Source of the DNA: Volvox africanus
Lineage: Eukaryota > Chlorophyta > Chlorophyceae > Chlamydomonadales > Volvocaceae
DNA length: 64,000 nucleotides
NCBI GenBank assembly: GCA_030268105.1
Contig: BSDZ01000003.1
Location: forward strand, 2,232,001 to 2,296,000
Reading direction: 5' to 3'
Positions 33,467-44,962 of the stretch are shown here, piece after piece; positions within the stretch are counted from its first letter, which is position 1; every line of letters begins with the position of its first letter. A program made the position numbers and the translations under genes. Under the pieces are notes generated by a model that ran no database searches, was not told where the DNA came from, and saw nothing but the letters and a program-made list of their open reading frames with translations.

Positions 33467-35993
33467 CTGCAGATATATTCCCCCTGTCATGCATTGACAC
33501 CCATATGTCGCTCTAAGCCACGTCGGCAACAACTGCTGAAATACATCGGCCTTCTGCAATATGGATGGTTGGCCCAGCGTGTGTTTTGTTACATTTATCC
33601 GGCGGCCACTTGATGATGGTCCGAGTAACGATTGAGAACCTTGACATTATTAGAGCCCGGGTGAGAATGAGACTCGTACGACTAAGACAGCCTCATCCGC
33701 CAATGTAGGATGATTTCAACTAGTGCCGTACCTAACTAGCTAGAGCTAGCTGAGCAGCATCTCAGCCGCATTGCCGTACGTTTCCAACATCATGATTGTT
33801 GTGGACCACAACACAGCGTGATCTTGGCCAGACATGTCAACCAGATATTTGCGTCATGCGTCGTCAGTTTTTGCTTCGTACTGCGTCGTCAGTTTTTGCT
33901 TCGTACTTCTTGTTCGTTGTTTCCTAGACAGGATGGTGGGGCGTGTTTTCGTTCAGAGGTACAACTTGTGGCCTGAGCAGTGAACAATAAATGGATGCCG
34001 TATAGAAGGCATATCTGTGTTGGGTCGTTGGTGCCCACTTCACTGGGCCATATGCCGCATAGGGCATGGCGTCGCTTAGCAGGGAGGTGATGGATGTCGT
34101 TTTCGTATTCGTTTTCGTATTTTCGTATGATGGCAACGGGACAGTGCGTCACCCTTGTACCTAGGATGCATGTGCCGTGCGTTTGCCAGGACCGTCTTCA
34201 TGTTCAATATTGCTCAAGTATCTTTACACCGCCAGCATTCATCTTTTCTGGTCTTCCTTTTAGTGGCACTTTATGGCGGGTGTGCGGTGGTGTGGTGGCG
34301 GAGGTGGCGGTCTTAAGAGAAGGTGATGCGGTGGAAATAGTGATTGGAAATAGTGATTGGAAATAGTGATTGGAAATAGTGATTGGAAATAGTGATTGGA
34401 AATAGTGATGGGAAAGAGTGATGGGAAATAGTGATGGGAAATAGTGATTGAAAATAGTGATGGGAAATAGTGATTGGAAATGGTGATGGGAAATAGTGAT
34501 TGGAAATAGTGATGGGAAATAGTGATTGGAAATGGTTGGACCCCAGACTGCTTGGCAATGAGGGCGGTGACACATGCGGCGGAGAGGAAGCCCTGGTGAC
34601 GGTGGTGGTGGGGAGAAAAGGCGGACAGAGGTTTGCTGCTGCAGAGATGGATGATGGACAGTGCACGTGCGGATGACGGGTGGAAGGACTGGTCAGGTGG
34701 CATTAGCGGGGTTCACCAGTGTGCAGGACCGCACTTGTAGCTGGAGGTAAGAGATGGTGTGGCTTTGAGGACGGAGGTGAGCGCGGAGGTGGAGGTATGA
34801 CTTCACGACAGCAGGCAGGGGGCAACCTAAGGGGGGGATGGTCATCGGTGCATCAATGTAATCGCTGCATGAACGTCATAAACCAGACTTGAATTGCATG
34901 GTTTGATTGTTCTCGTACGCCTCAGAGCTGCTCTTATCTTTCGCATGCCTCAATGCGCCGCATCTTCCAAATGAGCCGTGTTTGAGGCATTCCGTTACAG
35001 TTATCGGTATTTATAACTCCTCCAACGAACAAATGTCCGCATCCATCATGTAACATCTTTTAACACGCTCAGGGTGTCCAGCAGTCCGTACGGAATGTTA
35101 TATCACGCTGTTATATCACCTTCTCTGCACTTTCCTCAATAATAATTATCATAATTTCAGATGTCATTACATCAGATGTTATTTATTGGAAATAGCGGGT
35201 CCCACCATCGGGGTCCGTCCATGATGGGAAAAAGACGATCGTATGGAATCAGCACCGAGACGTGGAGGGCGCACGTTCGGGGTGTCCACGCCATCTACAT
35301 CCGTCCCCCCTTGAAAGGCCAACCCTGGCTGCCGGCACCCGGCAGCCAACGCATCCGCTACCCCGACTTCACACCCCGACTTATGCTCAAGCTTAAGATA
35401 CGTGAACTTCTTTCTCTGATGGCGCACGAGCGGTCTCTGGGATCATGCAAAGGTGCTCGACGCCGTGTGAAATTTTGGGATTCTCTTTCCAGCCTCCCAT
35501 TCCGCATACAAAGTTGAGAATTTAGTTGTCAGATTGCAACTCAGCGTAGTTGGGTTACGCCATTCCCGTTGCTCCTGACCGCCTGCGAGCTGCCATTTAT
35601 TCGTTTAAGCGGTGCAGTTCCACACCGACAAATTCAGATGTTCGCAAAACCTGCATGCTGAGGCATTTCGAGCACAATCCTGCCTTACGAATGTCATTGA
35701 GGTTGCTTCATCATTGACGCAATGTGGGTACTTCAAAGAGACGCAGCCGTACGATACTTGAGGAGTTGGACCGAAGTGCTTTTTCACCACTTTTAGCAGC
35801 AAATTACGCACGTTGTGTTTCTCAATTTACTTGATCAATACATAACGGTATTTACACACGAATCCCAAACAAGCTTTCCTTACATCCGCCGTTGAGGCTT
35901 GGAACTTCGACAGCTCTATCCTGGACGCACCAAACGCAACACTTGAGTCTTCTTTAGTATAGGAACAGTAATTACAGCATCCATAACTCCAAA
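33467..35993. other. Spacer E (gamma type), 2527 bp
   Basis: One TGCGTCGTCA unit, AATAAA 33986-33991, minisatellite 34333-34539, bidirectional ORF segment 35161-35517. The downstream part also matches spacer H from the end of the minisatellite on. That is where the 18 kb periodicity begins. Confidence 0.7.
34333..34539 (+). repeat. 13 bp minisatellite, 15 copies plus partial
   Basis: Same variant order as 21418-21624. Its right end marks the switch from the 12.9 kb to the 18 kb periodicity. Confidence 0.95.
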
Positions 35994-38900
35994 ATGCAGC
36001 AGCATAACTCCGACCCAACGATGGTCACGAGCACACAGACTTTTGTGCCTGCGGCACACGTCACATGCCCTCAACCTGCGGGGCCTTCCTGGATCCCAGA
36101 AACAACTGACGAAAGTGCGGCGTGCGGGTCATGGCCTCAGTCGACTGAGGTCGTACCGGCAAATTTGCCGGCAAACAAGATGTCCTTCACGAAGGTGAAG
36201 ACGTGGGTTATCCGTGCACGTGAGGATAACTGCAGTAGGGATAAGGTTACGACAAACAATAACATGAGTGTCAGCAGCGGCGGAGGAAACTTCGGACTCG
36301 ATCTCGGTGCCACGCCGTTGCGTGACGGCTTCCGGCAAGTGGTGGATGACACCAAGGAGAAGCTTATGACAGTGCGCAAGGTGTGTGAGGGTATATGTGC
36401 GTATACGTGGTGTGCTCTGTTTTAGGGCTGACCTTGGAACGACGGAGACTCACATTTTGTTTCTGTTTTGTTTCCTGCACCTGCGTTCTCTCGCACAGGT
36501 TACTGCACAAGCATTCTCAAAGGGACGATGGTTTCGATCATGGAATTTTCTGAAGCTCCAGGCTCAAGACAAGGAGCAGGTCCACCTACCAGCGTCCGCG
36601 AAGTTGCTGCAGCCCTCTTCGGCACTGGCCAACCGCAAGGAGTGCTTCACAGCGACGGCGGTAGTGGTGAGTTCTGATTGTCGTTGGTAGATATAGTAAT
36701 TGGAGTTTAGGACCGTTTGGTGCTTCACTTTATAATGGACACGGAGCGTCGCACGGCTTGTAGGCAGGGGGCTGTGCCCATCATACCTAACATGCAACAG
36801 GGGCGTGGTGTGGGTGGCGTGTTGCAGCGTGGACTACGGCCACTATGGCATGACGTCCGCAGCTTCTTTTGGTTACAACTGACTTTGACTACAAACGATA
36901 GTCGCAGTTTATATATGGCGAACGATAGTCGTGGTTTGTAGGCTTTTGAAGGCTCGCGGCAGCCCAAACCCTAATGCAAGCCGTGGGAGATGATGTCACC
37001 TGCACATTGACTTGATGAGCCTGACTTTGTCTGCATGTTCAAGATCGATCGTGCATGCATCCTTTCTGTACATCATGCTTTGCGTGCTATCCCATCCGAC
37101 GTCTTGCAGCTGGTGGACTGTGCTCAAGAGTCAGCGGAGAATAATGGAGATGTACAGCAGCGTGATGCTGCTGCAGCTGAGCTGCGGGCGGTCGTGGTGG
37201 AGGAGGAGAAGCGGCGTGAGGCCGCTGAGGCTGCCGCAGCTGAGCTGCGGGCGGCAGTAGGAGAGGCGGAGAAGCGGCGTGAGGATGCTGAGGCTGCTGC
37301 AGCTGAGCTGCAGGCGGCCGTGGTGGAGGAGGAGAAGCGGCGTGAGACCGCTGAGGCTGCCGCAGCTGCGCTGCGGGCGGCAGTAGAAGAGGCGGAGAAG
37401 CGGCGTGAGGCCGCTGAGGCTGGTGCAGCTATGCTGCAGGCGGCCGTGGTGGAGGAGGAGAAGCGGCGTGAGGATGCTGAGGCTGCTGCAGCTGAGCTGC
37501 AGGCGGCCGTGGTGGAGGAGGAGAAGCGGCGTGAGACCGCTGAGGCTGGTGCAGCTATGCTGCAGGCGGCCGTGGTGGAGGAGGAGAAGCGGCGTGAGGA
37601 TGCTGAGGCTGCTGCAGCTGAGCTGCGGGCGGCCGTGGTGGAGGAGGAGAAGCGGCGTGAGGCCGCTGAGGCTGCCGCAGCTGAGCTGCGGGCGGCATTA
37701 GGAGATGCGGAGAAGCGGCGTGAGGCCGCTGAGGCTGGTGCAGCTATGCTGCAGGCGGCCGTGGTGGAGGAGGAGAAGCGGCGTGAGACCGCTGAGGCTG
37801 CCGCAGCTGAGCTGCAGGCGGCCGTGGTGGAGGAGGAGAAGCGGCGTGAGGCCGCTGAGGCTGCCGCAGCTGGTCTGCAGGCGACCGTGGTGGAGGAGGA
37901 GAAGCGGCGTGAGGCCGCTGAGGCTGCCGCAGCTGGTCTGCAGGCGACCGTGGTGGAGGAGGAGAAGCGGCGTGAGGCCGCTGAGGCTGCCGCAGCTGAG
38001 CTGCGGGCGGCAGTAGGAGAGGCGGAGAAGCGGCATGAGGCCGCTGAGGCTGCCGCAGCTGGGCTGCAGGCGGCCGTGGTGGAGGAGGAGAAGCGGCGTG
38101 AGGCCGCTGAGGCTGCCGCAGCTGCGCTGCAGGCGGCCGTGGTGGAGGAGGAGAAGCGGCGTAAGGCCGCTGAGGCGACCATAGTTCAGCTTCGTGCGAT
38201 GGTGGTGAAGATGGAAGAGCAGGTACGGCAGGGTTCAGATTGCAAACGCCACCTATGCAACATCTCTGCCGTACATCGTTTAATGTTTGATTATTTAAAT
38301 CGCATGTGTAGAGGCAAGGCTCAGGTTGCCAAAGGATGGTGCACTATGGAGATAGGGTGTTCCTGTGTGCTTTAGTCGTGTCATATGTCATGTTCCCTGA
38401 CTGACGGATATCTTGTGGCCGCTTCCGCCCGGCCTTTGCCGTCATTTGCTCTCTCGTTTTCTTCACTCTACCCCGCGCATATTGACCCTTCTCCCATGAC
38501 TACACGCCCTTGCAGGTGCGCTGCAGCAACGAGCAGATTACGAAGTGTAGCGCCCTTCAAGAACGATTTGCTAACGTCCAGAAGTCGATGAAGCTGTACC
38601 GCTTCCAGTCACGAAGGCTGAAGCGGCTGTTGAAAGAGGTGAGGATGGTGCGGCCCAAGGGGGGGGGGCATAGGGTAGAGGTGCGATGCTGCATGGTGCC
38701 TGCGTGGCTGTCTGTTTGCATACCGGGGGTTTTGGTGAGGCCATGGGCGGGGGCCATGTGTATCCGAATCCGTTGTTATTATTTACGAGCTCCCCTCCCT
38801 TTCCCTCACAAACAAACGCACATGCAGGCACACGGCCAGGCGCTGGACGCTGTGGACGACATCTTCCTCAATGACGAGGATGACGTGCACATGGCGGAGC

Positions 38901-39214
38901 GGATGATCAGATATGAGCAGCCCGTGCAGGCCGAAACTGTTTCAGCAGCCTTGGAGCCGCCTGCGATTGCCCCGGCAGCGACAACACAGCCCCCCACTCC
39001 CACGAAGCTAGAGGAGCGGCTTACTTACTCCAGCTGTAAGTCCAGGAACAGCCAGTCCACGGCGGTTTCTACTCCTTGCAGTTGGGGGATTCGGGACACG
39101 TTTGTGGAGGTGTTCGGGTCGCGGTTATGTGGCCAGGCCTCTATCGCAGCCCCGTCTACGTCTGTTTTTGCGAAGCTTCTAGAGGCTGCCGCGGGGCAGC
39201 CAAGTTACCGCTGA
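35994..39214 (+). CDS. Copy F (S type): long-helix repeat protein, 725 aa
   Basis: Exons 35994-36380, 36499-36666, 37110-38222, 38516-38638 and 38828-39214. The helix exon has 371 codons and is the shortest class. It equals copy A minus one 63 bp row: the Thr-starting class 3 row and the following class 4 row of A are fused here into one Thr-starting class 4 row. This is what deletion between two aligned rows would give. Other exons match copy A. Confidence 0.65.
37164..38222 (+). repeat. 63 bp coding repeats, copy F (15 full rows)
   Basis: Rows 2 to 16 are 3, 1, 6, 4, 1, 4, 7, 5, 4, 1, 2, 2, 3h, 8, 9. Confidence 0.95.
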
Positions 39215-41741
39215 CTGCAGATATATTCCCCCTGTCATGCATTGACACCCATATGTCGCTCTAAGCCACGTCGGCAACAACTGCTGAAATACATCGGCCT
39301 TCTGCAATATGGATGGTTGGCCCAGCGTGTGTTTTGTTACATTTATCCGGCGGCCACTTGATGATGGTCCGAGTAACGATTGAGAACCTTGACATTATTA
39401 GAGCCCGGGTGAGAATGAGACTCGTACGACTAAGACAGCCTCATCCGCCAATGTAGGATGATTTCAACTAGTGCCGTACCTAACTAGCTAGAGCTAGCTG
39501 AGCAGCATCTCAGCCGCATTGCCGTACGTTTCCAACATCATGATTGTTGTGGACCACAACACAGCGTGATCTTGGCCAGACATGTCAACCAGATATTTGC
39601 GTCATGCGTCGTCAGTTTTTGCTTCGTACTGCGTCGTCAGTTTTTGCTTCGTACTTCTTGTTCGTTGTTTCCTAGACAGGATGGTGGGGCGTGTTTTCGT
39701 TCAGAGGTACAACTTGTGGCCTGAGCAGTGAACAATAAATGGATGCCGTATAGAAGGCATATCTGTGTTGGGTCGTTGGTGCCCACTTCACTGGGCCATA
39801 TGCCGCATAGGGCATGGCGTCGCTTAGCAGGGAGGTGATGGATGTCGTTTTCGTATTCGTTTTCGTATTTTCGTATGATGGCAACGGGACAGTGCGTCAC
39901 CCTTGTACCTAGGATGCATGTGCCGTGCGTTTGCCAGGACCGTCTTCATGTTCAATATTGCTCAAGTATCTTTACACCGCCAGCATTCATCTTTTCTGGT
40001 CTTCCTTTTAGTGGCACTTTATGGCGGGTGTGCGGTGGTGTGGTGGCGGAGGTGGCGGTCTTAAGAGAAGGTGATGCGGTGGAAATAGTGATTGGAAATA
40101 GTGATTGGAAATAGTGATTGGAAATAGTGATTGGAAATAGTGATTGGAAATAGTGATGGGAAAGAGTGATGGGAAATAGTGATGGGAAATAGTGATTGAA
40201 AATAGTGATGGGAAATAGTGATTGGAAATGGTGATGGGAAATAGTGATTGGAAATAGTGATGGGAAATAGTGATTGGAAATGGTTGGACCCCAGACTGCT
40301 TGGCAATGAGGGCGGTGACACATGCGGCGGAGAGGAAGCCCTGGTGACGGTGGTGGTGGGGAGAAAAGGCGGACAGAGGTTTGCTGCTGCAGAGATGGAT
40401 GATGGACAGTGCACGTGCGGATGACGGGTGGAAGGACTGGTCAGGTGGCATTAGCGGGGTTCACCAGTGTGCAGGACCGCACTTGTAGCTGGAGGTAAGA
40501 GATGGTGTGGCTTTGAGGACGGAGGTGAGCGCGGAGGTGGAGGTATGACTTCACGACAGCAGGCAGGGGGCAACCTAAGGGGGGGATGGTCATCGGTGCA
40601 TCAATGTAATCGCTGCATGAACGTCATAAACCAGACTTGAATTGCATGGTTTGATTGTTCTCGTACGCCTCAGAGCTGCTCTTATCTTTCGCATGCCTCA
40701 ATGCGCCGCATCTTCCAAATGAGCCGTGTTTGAGGCATTCCGTTACAGTTATCGGTATTTATAACTCCTCCAACGAACAAATGTCCGCATCCATCATGTA
40801 ACATCTTTTAACACGCTCAGGGTGTCCAGCAGTCCGTACGGAATGTTATATCACGCTGTTATATCACCTTCTCTGCACTTTCCTCAATAATAATTATCAT
40901 AATTTCAGATGTCATTACATCAGATGTTATTTATTGGAAATAGCGGGTCCCACCATCGGGGTCCGTCCATGATGGGAAAAAGACGATCGTATGGAATCAG
41001 CACCGAGACGTGGAGGGCGCACGTTCGGGGTGTCCACGCCATCTACATCCGTCCCCCCTTGAAAGGCCAACCCTGGCTGCCGGCACCCGGCAGCCAACGC
41101 ATCCGCTACCCCGACTTCACACCCCGACTTATGCTCAAGCTTAAGATACGTGAACTTCTTTCTCTGATGGCGCACGAGCGGTCTCTGGGATCATGCAAAG
41201 GTGCTCGACGCCGTGTGAAATTTTGGGATTCTCTTTCCAGCCTCCCATTCCGCATACAAAGTTGAGAATTTAGTTGTCAGATTGCAACTCAGCGTAGTTG
41301 GGTTACGCCATTCCCGTTGCTCCTGACCGCCTGCGAGCTGCCATTTATTCGTTTAAGCGGTGCAGTTCCACACCGACAAATTCAGATGTTCGCAAAACCT
41401 GCATGCTGAGGCATTTCGAGCACAATCCTGCCTTACGAATGTCATTGAGGTTGCTTCATCATTGACGCAATGTGGGTACTTCAAAGAGACGCAGCCGTAC
41501 GATACTTGAGGAGTTGGACCGAAGTGCTTTTTCACCACTTTTAGCAGCAAATTACGCACGTTGTGTTTCTCAATTTACTTGATCAATACATAACGGTATT
41601 TACACACGAATCCCAAACAAGCTTTCCTTACATCCGCCGTTGAGGCTTGGAACTTCGACAGCTCTATCCTGGACGCACCAAACGCAACACTTGAGTCTTC
41701 TTTAGTATAGGAACAGTAATTACAGCATCCATAACTCCAAA
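39215..41741. other. Spacer F (gamma type), 2527 bp
   Basis: One TGCGTCGTCA unit, AATAAA 39734-39739, minisatellite 40081-40287, bidirectional ORF segment 40909-41265. An S gene here carries the same spacer type as the M genes C and E. This supports an S-type left half in the M genes but leaves open how their right half joined a gamma spacer. Confidence 0.7.
40081..40287 (+). repeat. 13 bp minisatellite, 15 copies plus partial
   Basis: Gamma-type variant order, opening with five plain GGAAATAGTGATT copies. Confidence 0.95.
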
Positions 41742-44700
41742 ATGCAGCAGCATAACTCCGACCCAACGATGGTCACGAGCACACAGACTTTTGTGCCTGC
41801 GGCACACGTCACATGCCCTCAACCTGCGGGGCCTTCCTGGATCCCAGAAACAACTGACGAAAGTGCGGCGTGCGGGTCATGGCCTCAGTCGACTGAGGTC
41901 GTACCGGCAAATTTGCCGGCAAACAAGATGTCCTTCACGAAGGTGAAGACGTGGGTTATCCGTGCACGTGAGGATAACTGCAGTAGGGATAAGGTTACGA
42001 CAAACAATAACATGAGTGTCAGCAGCGGCGGAGGAAACTTCGGACTCGATCTCGGTGCCACGCCGTTGCGTGACGGCTTCCGGCAAGTGGTGGATGACAC
42101 CAAGGAGAAGCTTATGACAGTGCGCAAGGTGTGTGAGGGTATATGTGCGTATACGTGGTGTGCTCTGTTTTAGGGCTGACCTTGGAACGACGGAGACTCA
42201 CATTTTGTTTCTGTTTTGTTTCCTGCACCTGCGTTCTCTCGCACAGGTTACTGCACAAGCATTCTCAAAGGGACGATGGTTTCGATCATGGAATTTTCTG
42301 AAGCTCCAGGCTCAAGACAAGGAGCAGGTCCACCTACCAGCGTCCGCGAAGTTGCTGCAGCCCTCTTCGGCACTGGCCAACCGCAAGGAGTGCTTCACAG
42401 CGACGGCGGTAGTGGTGAGTTCTGATTGTCGTTGGTAGATATAGTAATTGGAGTTTAGGACCGTTTGGTGCTTCACTTTATAATGGACACGGAGCGTCGC
42501 ACGGCTTGTAGGCAGGGGGCTGTGCCCATCATACCTAACATGCAACAGGGGCGTGGTGTGGGTGGCGTGTTGCAGCGTGGACTACGGCCACTATGGCATG
42601 ACGTCCGCAGCTTCTTTTGGTTACAACTGACTTTGACTACAAACGATAGTCGCAGTTTATATATGGCGAACGATAGTCGTGGTTTGTAGGCTTTTGAAGG
42701 CTCGCGGCAGCCCAAACCCTAATGCAAGCCGTGGGAGATGATGTCACCTGCACATTGACTTGATGAGCCTGACTTTGTCTGCATGTTCAAGATCGATCGT
42801 GCATGCATCCTTTCTGTACATCATGCTTTGCGTGCTATCCCATCCGACGTCTTGCAGCTGGTGGACTGTGCTCAAGAGTCAGCGGAGAATAATGGAGATG
42901 TACAGCAGCGTGATGCTGCTGCAGCTGAGCTGCGGGCGGTCGTGGTGGAGGAGGAGAAGCGGCGTGAGGCCGCTGAGGCTGCCGCAGCTGAGCTGCGGGC
43001 GGCAGTAGGAGAGGCGGAGAAGCGGCGTGAGGATGCTGAGGCTGCTGCAGCTGAGCTGCAGGCGGCCGTGGTGGAGGAGGAGAAGCGGCGTGAGACCGCT
43101 GAGGCTGCCGCAGCTGCGCTGCGGGCGGCAGTAGAAGAGGCGGAGAAGCGGCGTGAGGCCGCTGAGGCTGGTGCAGCTATGCTGCAGGCGGCCGTGGTGG
43201 AGGAGGAGAAGCGGCGTGAGGATGCTGAGGCTGCTGCAGCTGAGCTGCAGGCGGCCGTGGTGGAGGAGGAGAAGCGGCGTGAGACCGCTGAGGCTGGTGC
43301 AGCTATGCTGCAGGCGGCCGTGGTGGAGGAGGAGAAGCGGCGTGAGGATGCTGAGGCTGCTGCAGCTGAGCTGCGGGCGGCCGTGGTGGAGGAGGAGAAG
43401 CGGCGTGAGGCCGCTGAGGCTGCCGCAGCTGAGCTGCGGGCGGCATTAGGAGATGCGGAGAAGCGGCGTGAGGCCGCTGAGGCTGGTGCAGCTATGCTGC
43501 AGGCGGCCGTGGTGGAGGAGGAGAAGCGGCGTGAGACCGCTGAGGCTGCCGCAGCTGAGCTGCAGGCGGCCGTGGTGGAGGAGGAGAAGCGGCGTGAGGC
43601 CGCTGAGGCTGCCGCAGCTGGTCTGCAGGCGACCGTGGTGGAGGAGGAGAAGCGGCGTGAGGCCGCTGAGGCTGCCGCAGCTGGTCTGCAGGCGACCGTG
43701 GTGGAGGAGGAGAAGCGGCGTGAGGCCGCTGAGGCTGCCGCAGCTGAGCTGCGGGCGGCAGTAGGAGAGGCGGAGAAGCGGCATGAGGCCGCTGAGGCTG
43801 CCGCAGCTGGTCTGCAGGCGGCCGTGGTGGAGGAGGAGAAGCGGCGTGAGGCCGCTGAGGCTGCCGCAGCTGCGCTGCAGGCGGCCGTGGTGGAGGAGGA
43901 GAAGCGGCGTAAGGCCGCTGAGGCGACCATAGTTCAGCTTCGTGCGATGGTGGTGAAGATGGAAGAGCAGGTACGGCAGGGTTCAGATTGCAAACGCCAC
44001 CTATGCAACATCTCTGCCGTACATCGTTTAATGTTTGATTATTTAAATCGCATGTGTAGAGGCAAGGCTCAGGTTGCCAAAGGATGGTGCACTATGGAGA
44101 TAGGGTGTTCCTGTGTGCTTTAGTCGTGTCATATGTCATGTTCCCTGACTGACGGATATCTTGTGGCCGCTTCCGCCCGGCCTTTGCCGTCATTTGCTCT
44201 CTCGTTTTCTTCACTCTACCCCGCGCATATTGACCCTTCTCCCATGACTACACGCCCTTGCAGGTGCGCTGCAGCAACGAGCAGATTACGAAGTGTAGCG
44301 CCCTTCAAGAACGATTTGCTAACGTCCAGAAGTCGATGAAGCTGTACCGCTTCCAGTCACGAAGGCTGAAGCGGCTGTTGAAAGAGGTGAGGATGGTGCG
44401 GCCCAAGGGGGGGGGGCATAGGGTAGAGGTGCGATGCTGCATGGTGCCTGCGTGGCTGTCTGTTTGCATACCGGGGGTTTTGGTGAGGCCATGGGCGGGG
44501 GCCATGTGTATCCGAATCCGTTGTTATTATTTACGAGCTCCCCTCCCTTTCCCTCACAAACAAACGCACATGCAGGCACACGGCCAGGCGCTGGACGCTG
44601 TGGACGACATCTTCCTCAATGACGAGGATGACGTGCACATGGCGGAGCGGATGATCAGATATGAGCAGCCCGTGCAGGCCGAAACTGTTTCAGCAGCCTT

Positions 44701-44962
44701 GGAGCCGCCTGCGATTGCCCCGGCAGCGACAACACAGCCCCCCACTCCCACGAAGCTAGAGGAGCGGCTTACTTACTCCAGCTGTAAGTCCAGGAACAGC
44801 CAGTCCACGGCGGTTTCTACTCCTTGCAGTTGGGGGATTCGGGACACGTTTGTGGAGGTGTTCGGGTCGCGGTTATGTGGCCAGGCCTCTATCGCAGCCC
44901 CGTCTACGTCTGTTTTTGCGAAGCTTCTAGAGGCTGCCGCGGGGCAGCCAAGTTACCGCTGA
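41742..44962 (+). CDS. Copy G (S type): long-helix repeat protein, 725 aa
   Basis: Exons 41742-42128, 42247-42414, 42858-43970, 44264-44386 and 44576-44962. The protein is the same as copy F. One silent change distinguishes the DNA: the Gly codon of the class 8 row is GGT (T at 43811) instead of GGG. GGT is the codon used in class 2 rows, so a short patch may have been copied from a neighbouring row. The gene is followed by an alpha-like spacer rather than the gamma spacer of F. Confidence 0.65.
42912..43970 (+). repeat. 63 bp coding repeats, copy G (15 full rows)
   Basis: Row order as in copy F; class 8 row with GGT for Gly. Confidence 0.95.

Larger units (their letters stand above)
21625..34539 (+). 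repeat. Two-gene block D-E, second copy (12,915 bp)
   Basis: Repeats 8710-21624 with the same gene lengths, row orders, minisatellite copy numbers and spacer base markers. I found no difference by eye; a base-by-base alignment was not possible. Confidence 0.85.
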
